Shown: positions 1 through 10,519, counted from the stretch's first letter. The stretch is 64,000 bases of DNA from Helicobacter sp. 13S00477-4 (GCF_002272785.1 NZ_MLAS01000002.1:1-64000), one strand, 5' to 3'. Numbers and translations are program-made. The notes: generated from the letters alone by a model not told the origin.

Positions 1-3000
1 CCCATCCCCCTTGTGCTTTTTGATTTGTCCTGAGTTCTCCTAACCTTTTGTTCAAATCATTGATATTGGATAAGAAGATAGCATAATTAGAACTGATGGC
101 TGATTGGGTGAGGGATTTGGATTTATCTCCAACCACACCATTAGCACTCTTAATATAATAATTTGTCCAAGATTCATCAGCAGTAGGCGTAGTCGATTCA
201 CCAGGAGGCGTTACACCCGAGGTGCTTTCTACTCTTTTTTCAAATACCGTAGTGATAACATCATAACCTTGCTCAACAACAGAAACCTCATTGAAATTAA
301 GCCCTGCAACACCACCATTATTGTTTTTCACCGAAGCCACTAAAATATTCTTATCACTCAAATCCCCCAATATAGGAGAAGAAACATTTTGATAAGCTTG
401 GAGATAATTGCTTAAAGGAGCATAATTTACGGTATTTGTAGTAGCATTGATAATGATATGATCAGCTTTTTCAGTATTTGGCAAGTCAATACTCACAGTT
501 GGACTATAACTGATACGAAAAATTGCATTATTTACATCTTTAATATTATCAATTGTTAAAGTTGAAAAAGATTCTTTGATATTGCCCCCTATAGATGGCA
601 TACCACCTGTTGCCAAATCTATAATTGTATTGGTTTGAAGCAATGTATCACCCTGAATATTTTGAGAATTCAAAACAAAATTATCACTTGAAGAAAGTGT
701 AGCTATCTTAGATCCATTTTCAAGCACAAGCTTACTGCCTTGTGCTAGTTTGACAGAAACATTACGATCAGTGATGTTGAGTTTACCGATGAAGACAGAA
801 TCTGTATTGAAAATGGCTTCATAAGATTTTGGAATAATTGGTGTATCCCCTTCTGCCAAAGTGATTGGTGAAGTAGTAGCCAAAGAATGGACTTCGCCTA
901 CTACTATCCCAGTGATAGTGGCTGTATATATATCTGGATTGGTGATTTTATCGACTGAAATTTTTGCTGTGTTGGTTTTAAAAAATTTTCGATAAGGAGA
1001 TAACAAAGTATTTGCCTTCAAACCATCAAGAGAAACCAAAACCCCATCTTCATAGGTCTGTCCATTGATAGTGGTGCTATAAACTATAGGAGCAAGAGCA
1101 TCGGAAGATTTAAAGACTGGATTAATAGAATAAGATTCCTCCAAAGCATCGCCAGATAAAGCATCTCCAGCGCTGACACGATCAGCAAATACTAGATTTG
1201 TAACACCACCTTGATAATTAATATTAGCCATACCCTTAAAACTACCTGTCAATGCTATATTTGCTGTACCACCACTCGTAAGGATATTAAATTCTGGACC
1301 CGATCCACTTGTCAAAAAAGCCTTTGTAACTTCACTTTCTTTGAGTTTTTGGACAAAAGCATCAGAAAAAGATAAAGTAACATTAGAAACCCCATCAATT
1401 GTGTTGATAGAGCCACCTATATAAATAGAATCCTTGAAGTCAACATTATTCACTCCACCAACAGTAAAAACATTACCTGAATATGCAGATATGTTAGATT
1501 TTTGCAAATACCCAAGTATTCCTGTTTCTGGAAGGATATCATCAGTTAGAGAGATTTTAGAAACATCTGAACTAAACGCAACATTCGAAACACCTCCTTG
1601 TGTCTGAATCTCATTCCCTGAAAAAATAGCATTTTGGATCGTGATATTTGAAGTACCCCCTATAGTATAAATATTTCCATCTAAGGATGATTCAATAATA
1701 TCAATATTTGTATTTCCAGCTTGCGTCAAAACCTTATCTGTTATTTGTGATTTATCTTGGACTTTCATTGCCATACTTCCACCGCTTGTGACGATAGTTC
1801 CAACAATCTTAGAAGCACTAAGCGTAATAGTAGCATTACCCCCTTTTGTCAAAATACCTTCTTTTATTTGCGAATCCGCTATTAAGTTAATATTTGTATT
1901 TCCAGTTGTAGTTAAAACACCTCCTTGCAATATAGATGCACTTGCATTTATCTTAGCAACCCCTCCATCAACAGAAAGAGTTCCTAAGGAAGATTGATTT
2001 TTTGCATTGATATTAATTGTGCCTTCCTTTAAATAAATAAGCTTAATCAATTCAGCTCCATTATCTAAATTCAAAGTTCCTTCAGTATCTTTGCCATTGA
2101 TTACAATATTGCCTGCCACACTAGAATTATCTAAATTAATAGTTGATTTTCCCGATGTAATGGATAAATTTTCAATTTGACTTTTTGATTTTAAATAAAA
2201 ATCTGTCCCTGTACCACTTAAAGTCATGCTTTTAAATGTTGTTTGATGAACCGTTCCACTGAGCTTGCCAGCATAAACAAGATTACCATTTTCACGATAA
2301 GTATCTGTAACTATTGGTGTTGTCTCATCGCTTCCTTCATCAGATGAAGGTGCAGTATTTTCTATTACTAAATCTGAATTAGCATTAGTATTGAGGATAT
2401 CGCCAAAAGTAGAATTTTTAAGAGTCCCCTTTAAAACACCACTAAAAGCAAGATCATCAATTTTCACATTTTCTCCTAAAGTTAAAGAAGAACTGACATT
2501 AGTATTAACAATATTTTTCAAAGTAGAATTACTAACAGCAAGTGTCCAAACATTATCTCCTGTCATGCTATCTATAGTTGTATTTTGAATCGTCCCATTT
2601 ATTTTACCTTTGAAACCCTCAATACTATTGATTGTAAGGCTATCAATATTATCAGTATTAGCAAAAGTGATAATTGAATTAACATTTTCATTCACAATAC
2701 TACCTACCGAAGAACCATCAATTGTAACATCAACCTTGCCCACTCCACTGATTTGATTTATGTTGGATTTTTTTGAAAGGTTAATCGTGGCTGATGATGA
2801 ACCCATAAGATAAATACCAGATTTTATGTTAGAATTGATGAGACTAAAAGTATTTTGATCACCAAGTAAATTGATAGAACCACTCATGATAGTATCATTG
2901 GCTGTTATTGTAAATTTGCCTGTAGTTACTGCAATACTTCCTCCAAAAACGGTGTTATCAGTTTCTAAAGCCAATTCTCCTCCCTTTACCACAATATCAC

Positions 3001-4117
3001 CTTTAATCGTTCCATTATTCTTTAATTTTAAAGTTGTATTGCCACCTTGTGAAACAATATTACCTTCAATTAAACTCCTAAAGCCGACAAAAATATTTGC
3101 TTTGCCACCCGTAATACCAATATTTCCTTTCATATTCCCAGTATTGGCTAAATTTAAAGTTGTATCACCACCTTCAAAAACAGCATTACCAGCAAACAAA
3201 CTATTATTAAAATCTATAGTCGACTTCCCTCCTTTTAAATTCAAGTTGCCTTCCATTGTCGATTTATTGGCAAATTTGATTGAGAAAATTCCTGATTGGA
3301 TATTTGCATTGCCTAACCATTTTGCTTCTGAATCAAAAGAAATCTTAATATCACTTTTTTCACCCTTTAAAGAAGTATTCAAATCTCCTTTCCAAGCATA
3401 CCCATCACTAGAATGGTTATTGACAAACCCCAATGATGCTTTTAAAGTACTGTTATAATCTGAATTGAAGTTTAAATTGACATCCCCAGTAAGAGAACCT
3501 GTATTCAGTTTAAGATCTAAAATAGTCGGTTTGTCAGCATCAGTACTTTGACCAAGTATAATATCTCCAATCATATTCGCATCATTACTAAATGACACAT
3601 TCATTATGCCCATACTATTTTCAATATTACCCTTAAATGCATAATCATTAGAAGCATTAGTGCCACTAAAACTTACTGTCGTACTTAGAGTTGTTCTTGC
3701 ACCAGGAAATGGAATATTTTTTATATTTCCAAGCATAGAAGAATTATCAAATTTTACTGTGGTAGTTGCTACAACATTGTAACCAACTCTTCCGTGTCGT
3801 GTAATAATATCGCCATTCAATTGAGAATTATTATTAAAATTTACTGATAAATTAGATGTAATGTTAAGAACTTTTCCATTTACTGTTTGATCATTTAAGT
3901 CATAATTTTTCGTATCTCCAGGATTTTCAGAAGTTATGTCACCTCCGGTATAATCTAGCTTTGGACTCCTCTCTACCTCAGTAGCACTCATTATCGTATC
4001 TGCTTGAAGCTCTCCGGAAAATGGAAATAAAAATGCAGATAAAATAATAGAAGCCGCCGAACACAATGTCTTTGTCGAATAACTATTTTCTTTTAAATCT
4101 TTTTTATTCATATCCAT
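1..4117 (-). CDS. Giant autotransporter adhesin, passenger domain (3' end beyond window)
   Basis: Read codon by codon, this frame is open from an ATG at 4117 to the window edge (1372 codons, no stop), so it is the 5' part of one very large gene. An AAGGA box lies 7 nt before the ATG; a second ATG two codons later is a weaker alternative. Residues 1-39 form a long signal peptide ending near GELQA, as in autotransporters. The remainder is Asn/Gly/Ser/Thr-rich and built of degenerate repeats of about 20 residues, with a GG pair, alternating hydrophobics, an N, then G-N or G-D, as expected for a right-handed beta-helix. The last visible residues include NINDLNKRLGELR followed by GGW, a junction typical of Helicobacter VacA-like autotransporters just before the C-terminal barrel. 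Inference: a surface-exposed or secreted adhesin-like protein exported through the outer membrane. The substrate or ligand is unknown. Confidence 0.88.
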   Translation of the reverse strand, partial: MDMNKKDLKENSYSTKTLCSAASIILSAFLFPFSGELQADTIMSATEVERSPKLDYTGGDITSENPGDTKNYDLNDQTVNGKVLNITSNLSVNFNNNSQLNGDIITRHGRVGYNVVATTTVKFDNSSMLGNIKNIPFPGARTTLSTTVSFSGTNASNDYAFKGNIENSMGIMNVSFSNDANMIGDIILGQSTDADKPTILDLKLNTGSLTGDVNLNFNSDYNSTLKASLGFVNNHSSDGYAWKGDLNTSLKGEKSDIKISFDSEAKWLGNANIQSGIFSIKFANKSTMEGNLNLKGGKSTIDFNNSLFAGNAVFEGGDTTLNLANTGNMKGNIGITGGKANIFVGFRSLIEGNIVSQGGNTTLKLKNNGTIKGDIVVKGGELALETDNTVFGGSIAVTTGKFTITANDTIMSGSINLLGDQNTFSLINSNIKSGIYLMGSSSATINLSKKSNINQISGVGKVDVTIDGSSVGSIVNENVNSIITFANTDNIDSLTINSIEGFKGKINGTIQNTTIDSMTGDNVWTLAVSNSTLKNIVNTNVSSSLTLGENVKIDDLAFSGVLKGTLKNSTFGDILNTNANSDLVIENTAPSSDEGSDETTPIVTDTYRENGNLVYAGKLSGTVHQTTFKSMTLSGTGTDFYLKSKSQIENLSITSGKSTINLDNSSVAGNIVINGKDTEGTLNLDNGAELIKLIYLKEGTININAKNQSSLGTLSVDGGVAKINASASILQGGVLTTTGNTNINLIADSQIKEGILTKGGNATITLSASKIVGTIVTSGGSMAMKVQDKSQITDKVLTQAGNTNIDIIESSLDGNIYTIGGTSNITIQNAIFSGNEIQTQGGVSNVAFSSDVSKISLTDDILPETGILGYLQKSNISAYSGNVFTVGGVNNVDFKDSIYIGGSINTIDGVSNVTLSFSDAFVQKLKESEVTKAFLTSGSGPEFNILTSGGTANIALTGSFKGMANINYQGGVTNLVFADRVSAGDALSGDALEESYSINPVFKSSDALAPIVYSTTINGQTYEDGVLVSLDGLKANTLLSPYRKFFKTNTAKISVDKITNPDIYTATITGIVVGEVHSLATTSPITLAEGDTPIIPKSYEAIFNTDSVFIGKLNITDRNVSVKLAQGSKLVLENGSKIATLSSSDNFVLNSQNIQGDTLLQTNTIIDLATGGMPSIGGNIKESFSTLTIDNIKDVNNAIFRISYSPTVSIDLPNTEKADHIIINATTNTVNYAPLSNYLQAYQNVSSPILGDLSDKNILVASVKNNNGGVAGLNFNEVSVVEQGYDVITTVFEKRVESTSGVTPPGESTTPTADESWTNYYIKSANGVVGDKSKSLTQSAISSNYAIFLSNINDLNKRLGELRTNQKAQGGW

Positions 4118-4192
4118 AATTAATCCTTGATATTTATAGCAAAATTTATAATTTTAAAATTCAAATCAAATTCTTTATGCGTAATTTAATCT

Positions 4193-4198
4193 ATTATA
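4193..4198 (-). promoter_or_regulatory. Candidate -10 box of the autotransporter gene
   Basis: TATAAT on the minus strand in the context GCATATAATAG, about 75 bases upstream of the ATG at 4117. No clear -35 box is visible, which is normal for epsilonproteobacterial housekeeping promoters. Confidence 0.5.
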
Positions 4199-4224
4199 TG
4201 CTTAATTAAAACTTAAATTTATTA

Positions 4225-4289
4225 TATATCAATAAAAGTAAATTATTTATTATTACTAATATAATTTATAATTTACTTTTATTGATATA
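4225..4289. repeat. Perfect 22-bp inverted repeat
   Basis: Bases 4225-4246 are the exact reverse complement of 4268-4289, separated by 21 bases. The arms contain AAAAGTAAATTAT and its complement. The element lies 27 bp upstream of the candidate -10 box of the autotransporter, on the downstream side of the TonB receptor gene. It could be a transcription terminator, an operator or a mobile-element remnant. The sequence does not decide. Confidence 0.75.
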
Positions 4290-4647
4290 ATCGTATTATA
4301 AATCTTGATTTATTCTATAAAATGCTTGATAAAGTAGGAAAGTATACAGATGAATTTTATTTGTAAAATTGATTTATTTTAAGCCTATAATATTATATTT
4401 TATGTATTTTTAGGTATATTATGATTAAAAAATAATATCAGAATGATTTTTTAATCATGGGGTAATTTTACTATAATATCAAGTTAAATAATATAATTAT
4501 TAAAAATTAATTTAATAATTTATTATCTAAAATAACTATTTTTAATATTCTATTTAAATCAGATTCTTCTGAATGTTTATCAAGCAATACAATGCAATGT
4601 TCTACAATAAATCAGTTATTCTTCTTTCAGCGTTAAGTTTAAATACA

Positions 4648-6648
4648 TTACAATTCATACCTCAAAGACAACCCTATATTCCTCACATCTCCGATATAAT
4701 GCCTCACACCGCTAGCACCATAATCCCAAGCATATCGATTATAAAATTCATTAAATACATTACCGATTGAAAGATTCATCACAAACTTATCATATTCCAT
4801 ACGCAAAGCTGTATCAAGTAAAAAATAAGGCTTTTGAGCTGAATTTTCATTATCATCATCTTGAAAATAAATCTTAGAATAAAAATTTCCATTCAGATTG
4901 AGGAAAAATTTTGCTTTAGCAATATTAATAAAATTCCAATTTATATTTGCATTCACACTCGCATTTGGAGCAAATACCAAAGTTTTGTTATTGTAGTTTT
5001 GTTTGGTTATAGGGTCTTCTGCCTTTATGAATGCAGCATGTCCAAACGCACCTCCTAAAGACAACATCAAAGAAGGAATAGGGATGCTTTTAATAGAAAA
5101 CTCAAGTCCTGCAGAATAAGCATTCCCAGCATTGCTCAAAAACTTCCTGTTGACTTCATCAGGATTGGTAATAAAAATCTGTTTATCAGTGATATAAATA
5201 CCATAAATATCAGCACTCAAATCAACTTTATTCCCCCACAAACTACTATAAATACCTATTTCCAGATTGTGAGATAGTTCTGCTTTGTAAGGTTTAGCAG
5301 CAGTGGCATTAGAAGCATAATACAAAAATCCTCCAGGAGAATACCCAGAAGAATACAATGTATAAAAACGATTATTCTCATTCAAAGTATAACCTAATGC
5401 GAGCTTTGGGGTCAAAATATGCTGGATAAAATCTCCATTCAAAGAAGGGTTTATTGCATCACCCTCATAGTCCAATAAAGAGCGATTAAAATTATAACGC
5501 AAACCTAATGTTGCATCAAAATTTCCAAATACCATCTTACCCTCTCCATAAAGAGCAATCGTATGGTTATAAGTATTTGTATCTGCACCACTAGTACTCT
5601 TAAACCCACCATATTGATAATAAAACCCAAAAATAGAATAACCACCATTATCATACAAAGTACTTAGCCTTAATTCTTCATTCACATTTTTCCTTTTTTC
5701 ATAGGCAAAGTAAGTTTTTGAAGGATGCCATCCAAAATCATAATCTTGATAAGAAGTTGTATTTGAAAGGATTGATTGTCCTATTTTTTGCTCAATCCTC
5801 AAAGAATAAGTTTGTGTATTGGTATTATTATAAGGGATAAAAGACCCTGTTGCAATATCAAGGTCTTTTTTATCAAAAGCATCCTGAAGGATATAAAAAA
5901 TATAATGATTATCCCTCAAAATATAATGACTATATTTAAACAAAGCTTTGAATCCACTCCCATCTGGCACAAAGGCAAGACTACCAGTTCCACTCCAAGT
6001 GTCTCCATTATCAACTCTTTGATGTCTAGAAATATCTGTAAGCATCCCATTATTATGCACATAAGCAAAATTTCCACCTGCATAAAACCAACCTGACACA
6101 ACTGGAGAAGAGGCTGAAAGTGTAATATTTTCTGACAAATAGCTCACTTCAGATTTACCCCTGATGCGAAGTATGGGTGAGTCAATATTATGGGTGATAA
6201 TATTGATAAGTCCCGCATAGCTACCCACTCCATAGAGCGTACCTTGAGGACCTCGAAGCATTTCTACACTTTTTACATCACTAAGCTCTTGAGACAAAAA
6301 GGCAGAATCTTGTGGGATTCCATCTACATAGATGGCTAATCGTGCATTCCTAAAAAGGGTCGTGCCAAGCCCACGAATAGCCCCACCTACATATCCAGCA
6401 CCATTACCAACTTTTAGTTGCAAACCAGGAAATATTTTTTCAAGCTGTGTGGTATTGCTGATAGATAAATCCTCAAGCTCCTTTCCAGAAACAGAAAGTA
6501 CAGATCCGGATACTTCGTGATAGTTTTGAGAAAATTTTGTCGCTGATGTGATGATTGGACTCAAAAAATAATTTTTATCATTTTCTTGACTATTTAGGAT
6601 TACGCTCATTCCGACAAAACAAATGGTGATAATGCTTATAAATTTCAT
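4648..6648 (-). CDS. TonB-dependent outer membrane receptor (FyuA-like group)
   Basis: Ligand-gated outer membrane channel for an iron chelate or a similar compound. The start is set at ATG 6648 because AAGGA sits 8 nt upstream and the protein then begins with a signal peptide (MKFISIITICFVGMSVI). An in-frame ATG at 6681 lacks these features. The mature N terminus carries a TonB-box-like stretch (SPIITSATK) and a plug domain with RLAIYVDGIPQ and VEMLRGPQGTLYGVGSYAG, the classic plug motif. A long beta-barrel follows, ending in LSLRYEL. The plug resembles siderophore receptors of the pesticin/yersiniabactin (FyuA) type more than the other two receptors in this window. It stands alone, with purH divergent upstream. 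The ligand is not identified. Confidence 0.9.
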   Translation of the reverse strand: MKFISIITICFVGMSVILNSQENDKNYFLSPIITSATKFSQNYHEVSGSVLSVSGKELEDLSISNTTQLEKIFPGLQLKVGNGAGYVGGAIRGLGTTLFRNARLAIYVDGIPQDSAFLSQELSDVKSVEMLRGPQGTLYGVGSYAGLINIITHNIDSPILRIRGKSEVSYLSENITLSASSPVVSGWFYAGGNFAYVHNNGMLTDISRHQRVDNGDTWSGTGSLAFVPDGSGFKALFKYSHYILRDNHYIFYILQDAFDKKDLDIATGSFIPYNNTNTQTYSLRIEQKIGQSILSNTTSYQDYDFGWHPSKTYFAYEKRKNVNEELRLSTLYDNGGYSIFGFYYQYGGFKSTSGADTNTYNHTIALYGEGKMVFGNFDATLGLRYNFNRSLLDYEGDAINPSLNGDFIQHILTPKLALGYTLNENNRFYTLYSSGYSPGGFLYYASNATAAKPYKAELSHNLEIGIYSSLWGNKVDLSADIYGIYITDKQIFITNPDEVNRKFLSNAGNAYSAGLEFSIKSIPIPSLMLSLGGAFGHAAFIKAEDPITKQNYNNKTLVFAPNASVNANINWNFINIAKAKFFLNLNGNFYSKIYFQDDDNENSAQKPYFLLDTALRMEYDKFVMNLSIGNVFNEFYNRYAWDYGASGVRHYIGDVRNIGLSLRYEL

Positions 6649-6828
6649 ATCAAAATTCCTTATTAATAATTTTAATAACAATTATTATTATATAATAAAT
6701 ACAAATTTTTTAATCAAAAAGACACAGATAAAAACAAGTACAACACGACCCCTAAAACCAAAATCCTAATTGAAGTTCTCTAGTGCACTATCAAATATAA
6801 ATTCTTTATTTGTATTTAACTTTTTTGA

Positions 6829-6834
6829 TATAAT
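6829..6834 (+). promoter_or_regulatory. -10 box of purH
   Basis: TATAAT in the context TTTGATATAATTTA, 26 bases before the ATG of purH. An AAGGA ribosome binding site lies between the two. Confidence 0.6.
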
Positions 6835-6859
6835 TTAAAATAATATTTTAAGGAAAACA

Positions 6860-8398
6860 ATGTATGCCCTTCTAAGCGTGAGTGACAAAACAGGTATCAT
6901 TGATTTTGCCAGAAGCCTCCAAGCACTTGGTTATAATATTTTGAGTACAGGAGGGACATTCAAACTCCTTTTGAAAGATTCTATACCTGCTATTGATATA
7001 GAAGATTTCACTCAAAGTCCAGAGCTTTTTGATGGCAGAGTAAAAACCCTTCACCCCAAAATACATGGGGGGATACTTTATCGTAGAGATAATCAAAATG
7101 ATATACAAACAGCGAAAAAATACGATATTCCTTCTATTGATATTGTCTGTGTGAACCTTTACCCCTTCAAAAACACAACACAAAAAACTGAGGACATAAA
7201 TACTATCATAGAAAATATTGATATTGGAGGACCTGCAATGATAAGGGCAGCTGCCAAAAATTTCAAAAATGTACTTATCATTACCGATATTAATGATTAT
7301 GCTCCTACAATCAATGCCATAAAAAACAATCAAAACACCATAGAATTTCGTCGTAATATGATGATAAAAGCATTTGAACACACTGCACAATATGATTCCT
7401 TTATCGCAAACTACCTCAATCATCGCTTCCACAATGACATAGGTGAAAAAATCTTCATTTCAGGCAACAAAGTTTGTCAAACGCGATACGGGGAAAACCC
7501 TCATCAAAAAGGAGTTTTATATGAATTTAATGATTTTTATCAAAATACATTTAAAGCCTTAAAAGGTGAAGTGAGTTTTAACAACCTCACTGATATGAAT
7601 GCTGCATTAAAAATTGCCACAAGCTTCCCAGAAGGTGTTGCTGTATGTATCATCAAACACGGAAATCCTTGCGGCTTCGCACTCAAAGAAACTGCTCATC
7701 AAAGCTATACTCAAGCCCTCAAATGTGATCCTGTCAGTTCCTATGGCGGTGTCGTTGCTATCAATGGTATTGTAGATGAAACCCTAGCCATACAAATCAA
7801 TCAAACTTTTATTGAAGTCCTTATTGCTGCAAATTTTACGCCTCAAGCACTCAAAATTTTTGAAAACAAAAAAAGAATGAAAATTTTTCAATGTTCAAAA
7901 GATTTAAAAACCCTTAATTTTCCAAGAGACTCTTTTGATTTCAAGCACATAGAAGGAGGATTTGTTTATCAAGATGCTGACAAAGTTGATGATGAGGAAA
8001 TCTTACAAGCTTCATTAATGAGCAATACACCCGCGACTAAAAAACAATTCAAAGATATGCAAATCGCCTATAAAATTTCAGCTTTGACCAAATCAAATTG
8101 TGTCGTGTATATAAAAGATTCAACCTTACTCGCGATTGGGATGGGTATGACAAGCCGTGTAGATGCTGCTAAAGTTGCGATCTCAAAAGCGAAGGATTTT
8201 GAATTAGACATACAAGGAGCAGTCTTAGCTTCTGAGGCATTTTTTCCTTTTCGTGATAGCATTGATATAGCAGCAAAAGTAGGCGTAGCTGTTATCATAG
8301 AACCAGGAGGCAGTATACGGGATGATGAAGTGATCCAAAGTGCTAATGAGCATAATATTGCCTTGTATTTCACTGGTATCAGGCATTTTTTACATTAG
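6860..8398 (+). CDS. purH: Bifunctional AICAR formyltransferase / IMP cyclohydrolase
   Basis: Catalyses the last two steps of de novo IMP synthesis in the cytosol. The 512 residues match the usual length. The N-terminal MGS-like cyclohydrolase domain starts with [12 protein letters not shown] and carries the [15 protein letters not shown] motif near residues 65-79. The C-terminal transformylase domain carries the KHGNPCG motif near residue 267 and ends with GGSIRDDE and the FTGIRHF tail. It has its own promoter and an AAGGAAAACA ribosome binding site and appears to be monocistronic. Together with purB at 37.4 kb it indicates de novo purine synthesis, which H. pylori lacks; this helps exclude that species. 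Confidence 0.97.
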   Translation: MYALLSVSDKTGIIDFARSLQALGYNILSTGGTFKLLLKDSIPAIDIEDFTQSPELFDGRVKTLHPKIHGGILYRRDNQNDIQTAKKYDIPSIDIVCVNLYPFKNTTQKTEDINTIIENIDIGGPAMIRAAAKNFKNVLIITDINDYAPTINAIKNNQNTIEFRRNMMIKAFEHTAQYDSFIANYLNHRFHNDIGEKIFISGNKVCQTRYGENPHQKGVLYEFNDFYQNTFKALKGEVSFNNLTDMNAALKIATSFPEGVAVCIIKHGNPCGFALKETAHQSYTQALKCDPVSSYGGVVAINGIVDETLAIQINQTFIEVLIAANFTPQALKIFENKKRMKIFQCSKDLKTLNFPRDSFDFKHIEGGFVYQDADKVDDEEILQASLMSNTPATKKQFKDMQIAYKISALTKSNCVVYIKDSTLLAIGMGMTSRVDAAKVAISKAKDFELDIQGAVLASEAFFPFRDSIDIAAKVGVAVIIEPGGSIRDDEVIQSANEHNIALYFTGIRHFLH

Positions 8399-8431
8399 AT
8401 TCATTAAAAGTTACCAATCAAAGGCATGCAA

Positions 8432-8450
8432 AATTATTTAAAAAATAATT
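8432..8450 (+). terminator. Weak AT-only hairpin after purH
   Basis: AATTATTT and AAATAATT flank a 3-base loop, followed by CTTATATTTTT. It lies 34 bases after the purH stop. There is no GC pair, so this is only a possible terminator. Confidence 0.3.
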
Positions 8451-8553
8451 CTTATATTTTTATAAAAAACATAAAATAATAAAGATATTTGTTAGCCATT
8501 AATTATTCTTAAGTAAAGTAAAAAAGCTAGATTAAATTCTTAAGGAGAATAAA

Positions 8554-9117
8554 ATGAAAAAATCTATAGCAAGTATTTTAATGATAGCAGCATTTGGAAT
8601 GTTAGCCAATGCTACAACAATTGACACTTCAAAAGCACAGACAACTTGGACAGCTTACAAAACTACAGATAAAGTCGCTGTTTCTGGGACATTTGACAAT
8701 ATCCAATATAAATTTGGTAAAAAAAACAACAGCATTTCTACGACATTAGAAGGTGCTACAGCTACTATTGATCCAATGAAAGTAAACCTTCATGATGATG
8801 TCAAAAATAAAAATGTAAAAGACTTTTTCTTTTCTCAATTCAAAAAAGGTGGCATAAAAGTTACTTTCAAAAATGTAATGGAAGGTAAAGATCAAGGCAC
8901 TATTTTAGCAATGGTAAAAATGAATGAAAAAAATGTAAAAGTTCCTATGCAATATACCATTAAAGATGGAAAATTTATCGCTACTGGTGTACTTGATATT
9001 ATGGAATTTGCACTCAATGATGCATTCAAAAAACTTGCACTAGGCTGTCATGATCTTCATGAAGGTGTTACATGGTCGCAAGTAACTATCACTTTTTCAG
9101 CTCCAATCAAAAATTAA
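8554..9117 (+). CDS. YceI-family periplasmic lipid-binding protein
   Basis: The 187-residue protein has a clear signal peptide (MKKSIASILMIAAFGMLANA) followed by a single YceI domain: TTWTAYKTTDKVAVSGTF at the start, a lipocalin-like strand pattern, and a C-terminal WSQVTITF. YceI proteins are periplasmic beta-barrels that bind isoprenoid or fatty-acid-like molecules. H. pylori has a characterised secreted homologue, HP1286. The ribosome binding site is AAGGAGAATAAA before the ATG. The gene is flanked by its own hairpin downstream and a long leader upstream, so it looks monocistronic. Its precise ligand cannot be read from the sequence. Confidence 0.9.
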   Translation: MKKSIASILMIAAFGMLANATTIDTSKAQTTWTAYKTTDKVAVSGTFDNIQYKFGKKNNSISTTLEGATATIDPMKVNLHDDVKNKNVKDFFFSQFKKGGIKVTFKNVMEGKDQGTILAMVKMNEKNVKVPMQYTIKDGKFIATGVLDIMEFALNDAFKKLALGCHDLHEGVTWSQVTITFSAPIKN

Positions 9118-9128
9118 ATCCATCCTAA

Positions 9129-9150
9129 AATTAGGGCTTAAGCCCTAATT
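9129..9150 (+). terminator. Palindromic terminator-like hairpin after yceI-like gene
   Basis: A perfect 22-base palindrome centred on GGGCTTAAGCCC, 11 bases after the stop codon. It folds as a 9-bp stem with a UUAA loop. The downstream sequence is AAAATATTT rather than a good U tract, so efficiency is uncertain. Confidence 0.6.
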
Positions 9151-9177
9151 AAAATATTTCAAATCCTAAATAAATGC

Positions 9178-9183
9178 TATAAT
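9178..9183 (+). promoter_or_regulatory. -10 box of the hemL operon
   Basis: TATAAT in the context TGCTATAATCC, 31 bases before the TTG start codon of hemL. Confidence 0.55.
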
Positions 9184-9214
9184 CCTCACAAATTATAAAA
9201 TAGGAGATAATATT

Positions 9215-10519
9215 TTGGATTTATTACACAGTATTAATGACTTCAATGAAGCCAAACAAGTCATTCCTGGTGGTGTAAATTCTCCTGTAAGAGCTTTTAA
9301 AAGCGTTGGAGGTACACCACCATTTATCTCAAAAGGGAAAGGTTGTCATCTTTTTGATGCTGATGGGAACTGCTATATTGACTTTGTCCAAAGCTGGGGA
9401 CCACTGATTTTTGGACATTGTGATGCAGATATTCAAAAAAATGTATCCCTTGCAATCCAAAATGGTCTGAGTTTTGGTGCCCCTACAGAACTTGAAACTA
9501 CACTCGCTAAAGAAATCATATCTCTTTATGAAGGCATAGAAAAAATTCGCTTGGTCAATAGTGGCACGGAAGCTACAATGAGTGCAATTCGTCTAGCTAG
9601 AGCCTATAGTCAGAAAGATGATATTATAAAATTTGAAGGCTGTTATCATGGGCACAGTGATTCTTTATTAGTAAGTGCTGGGAGTGGTTGTGCTACCTTT
9701 GGCTTCCCTTCTTCTCCGGGTGTCCCGAAAGATTTTAGTAAACACACTCTTGTAGCAAGATACAACGATATTGATTCTGTAAAATCATGTTTTGAAGTCG
9801 GTGAAGTAGGCTGTGTCATCATAGAACCTATTGCTGGAAATATGGGCTTAGTCCCTGCGGATGCCAATTTTCTAAAAGAACTGAGGATTTTATGTGATAA
9901 ATATAAAGCTGTGTTAATTTTTGATGAAGTCATGAGTGGTTTTAGAGCTTCCATAAAAGGTACACAAGGATATTATGATACCATCCCAGATATGGCAACT
10001 TTTGGTAAAGTCATTGGAGGAGGAATGCCATTAGCAGCCTTTGGAGGTAAAAGCGAGATAATGAACATCCTCTCACCTCTTGGATCTGTATATCAAGCAG
10101 GTACCCTCAGCGGGAATCCTATTGCCGTATCAGCAGGCATTGCTTCTGTATGCAAAATCAAGCAAAACCCCCAAATTTATCCCCAATTAGAAAAGCTTGC
10201 CAATACCCTTATGTCAGGATTCAAAAACAACGCAGAAAAATATGGATTTTCATTACAAACCTCTGTACGTGGCAGTATGTTTGGATTTTTCTTCAACAAT
10301 TCTACAGTCAAAAATTTCCAAGATGCACAAAAAAGTGATACTGCCTTATTTGCAAAATTCCATCAAAAAATGCTAGAACAAAAAATCTACCTTGCCTGTT
10401 CACAATTTGAAACTGGCTTCATTTGCACTCCAATGAATGAATCAATCATACAAACTGCCATAAAAGCAGCAGAAAATTCATTCGCACAAATGGCTAAAGA
10501 CAATGTCAAAAGAACCTAG
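9215..10519 (+). CDS. hemL: Glutamate-1-semialdehyde 2,1-aminomutase
   Basis: PLP enzyme converting glutamate-1-semialdehyde to 5-aminolevulinate in the C5 heme pathway. The start codon is TTG, supported by TAGGAG 8 nt upstream. The 434 residues match the family. Motifs include the N-terminal [37 protein letters not shown], and the PLP-lysine motif [16 protein letters not shown] with lysine near residue 265. It is the first gene of a tight cluster: the next gene overlaps it by 17 bases, in a different frame. The cluster has a recognisable -10 box upstream. Confidence 0.97.
   Translation: MDLLHSINDFNEAKQVIPGGVNSPVRAFKSVGGTPPFISKGKGCHLFDADGNCYIDFVQSWGPLIFGHCDADIQKNVSLAIQNGLSFGAPTELETTLAKEIISLYEGIEKIRLVNSGTEATMSAIRLARAYSQKDDIIKFEGCYHGHSDSLLVSAGSGCATFGFPSSPGVPKDFSKHTLVARYNDIDSVKSCFEVGEVGCVIIEPIAGNMGLVPADANFLKELRILCDKYKAVLIFDEVMSGFRASIKGTQGYYDTIPDMATFGKVIGGGMPLAAFGGKSEIMNILSPLGSVYQAGTLSGNPIAVSAGIASVCKIKQNPQIYPQLEKLANTLMSGFKNNAEKYGFSLQTSVRGSMFGFFFNNSTVKNFQDAQKSDTALFAKFHQKMLEQKIYLACSQFETGFICTPMNESIIQTAIKAAENSFAQMAKDNVKRT

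Larger units (their letters stand above)
4118..4647. other. Very AT-rich intergenic region with a perfect inverted repeat
   Basis: There is no credible coding sequence in these 530 bases. The region separates the end of the TonB receptor gene from the start of the autotransporter, both on the minus strand. It contains a candidate -10 box for the autotransporter and a long perfect inverted repeat, listed separately. The stretch from about 4300 to 4600 is almost entirely A and T and shows nothing else I can name. Confidence 0.7.

Noticed and set aside
2871-3458. A 195-codon open frame on the plus strand, with smaller ones at 104-343, 1788-1997 and 2391-2588
   Set aside because: They lie opposite the continuous minus-strand autotransporter frame, are antisense products of its repeats, and have no signal of their own.
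1-4117. Regular repeats read as a possible CRISPR or tandem DNA repeat array
   Set aside because: The regularity is at protein level (about 20-residue rungs). The DNA units are not identical and there are no unique spacers of constant length.
6872-7432. A 186-codon open frame on the minus strand inside purH
   Set aside because: Fully antisense to a clear, complete enzyme gene; composition shows no protein-like motifs.
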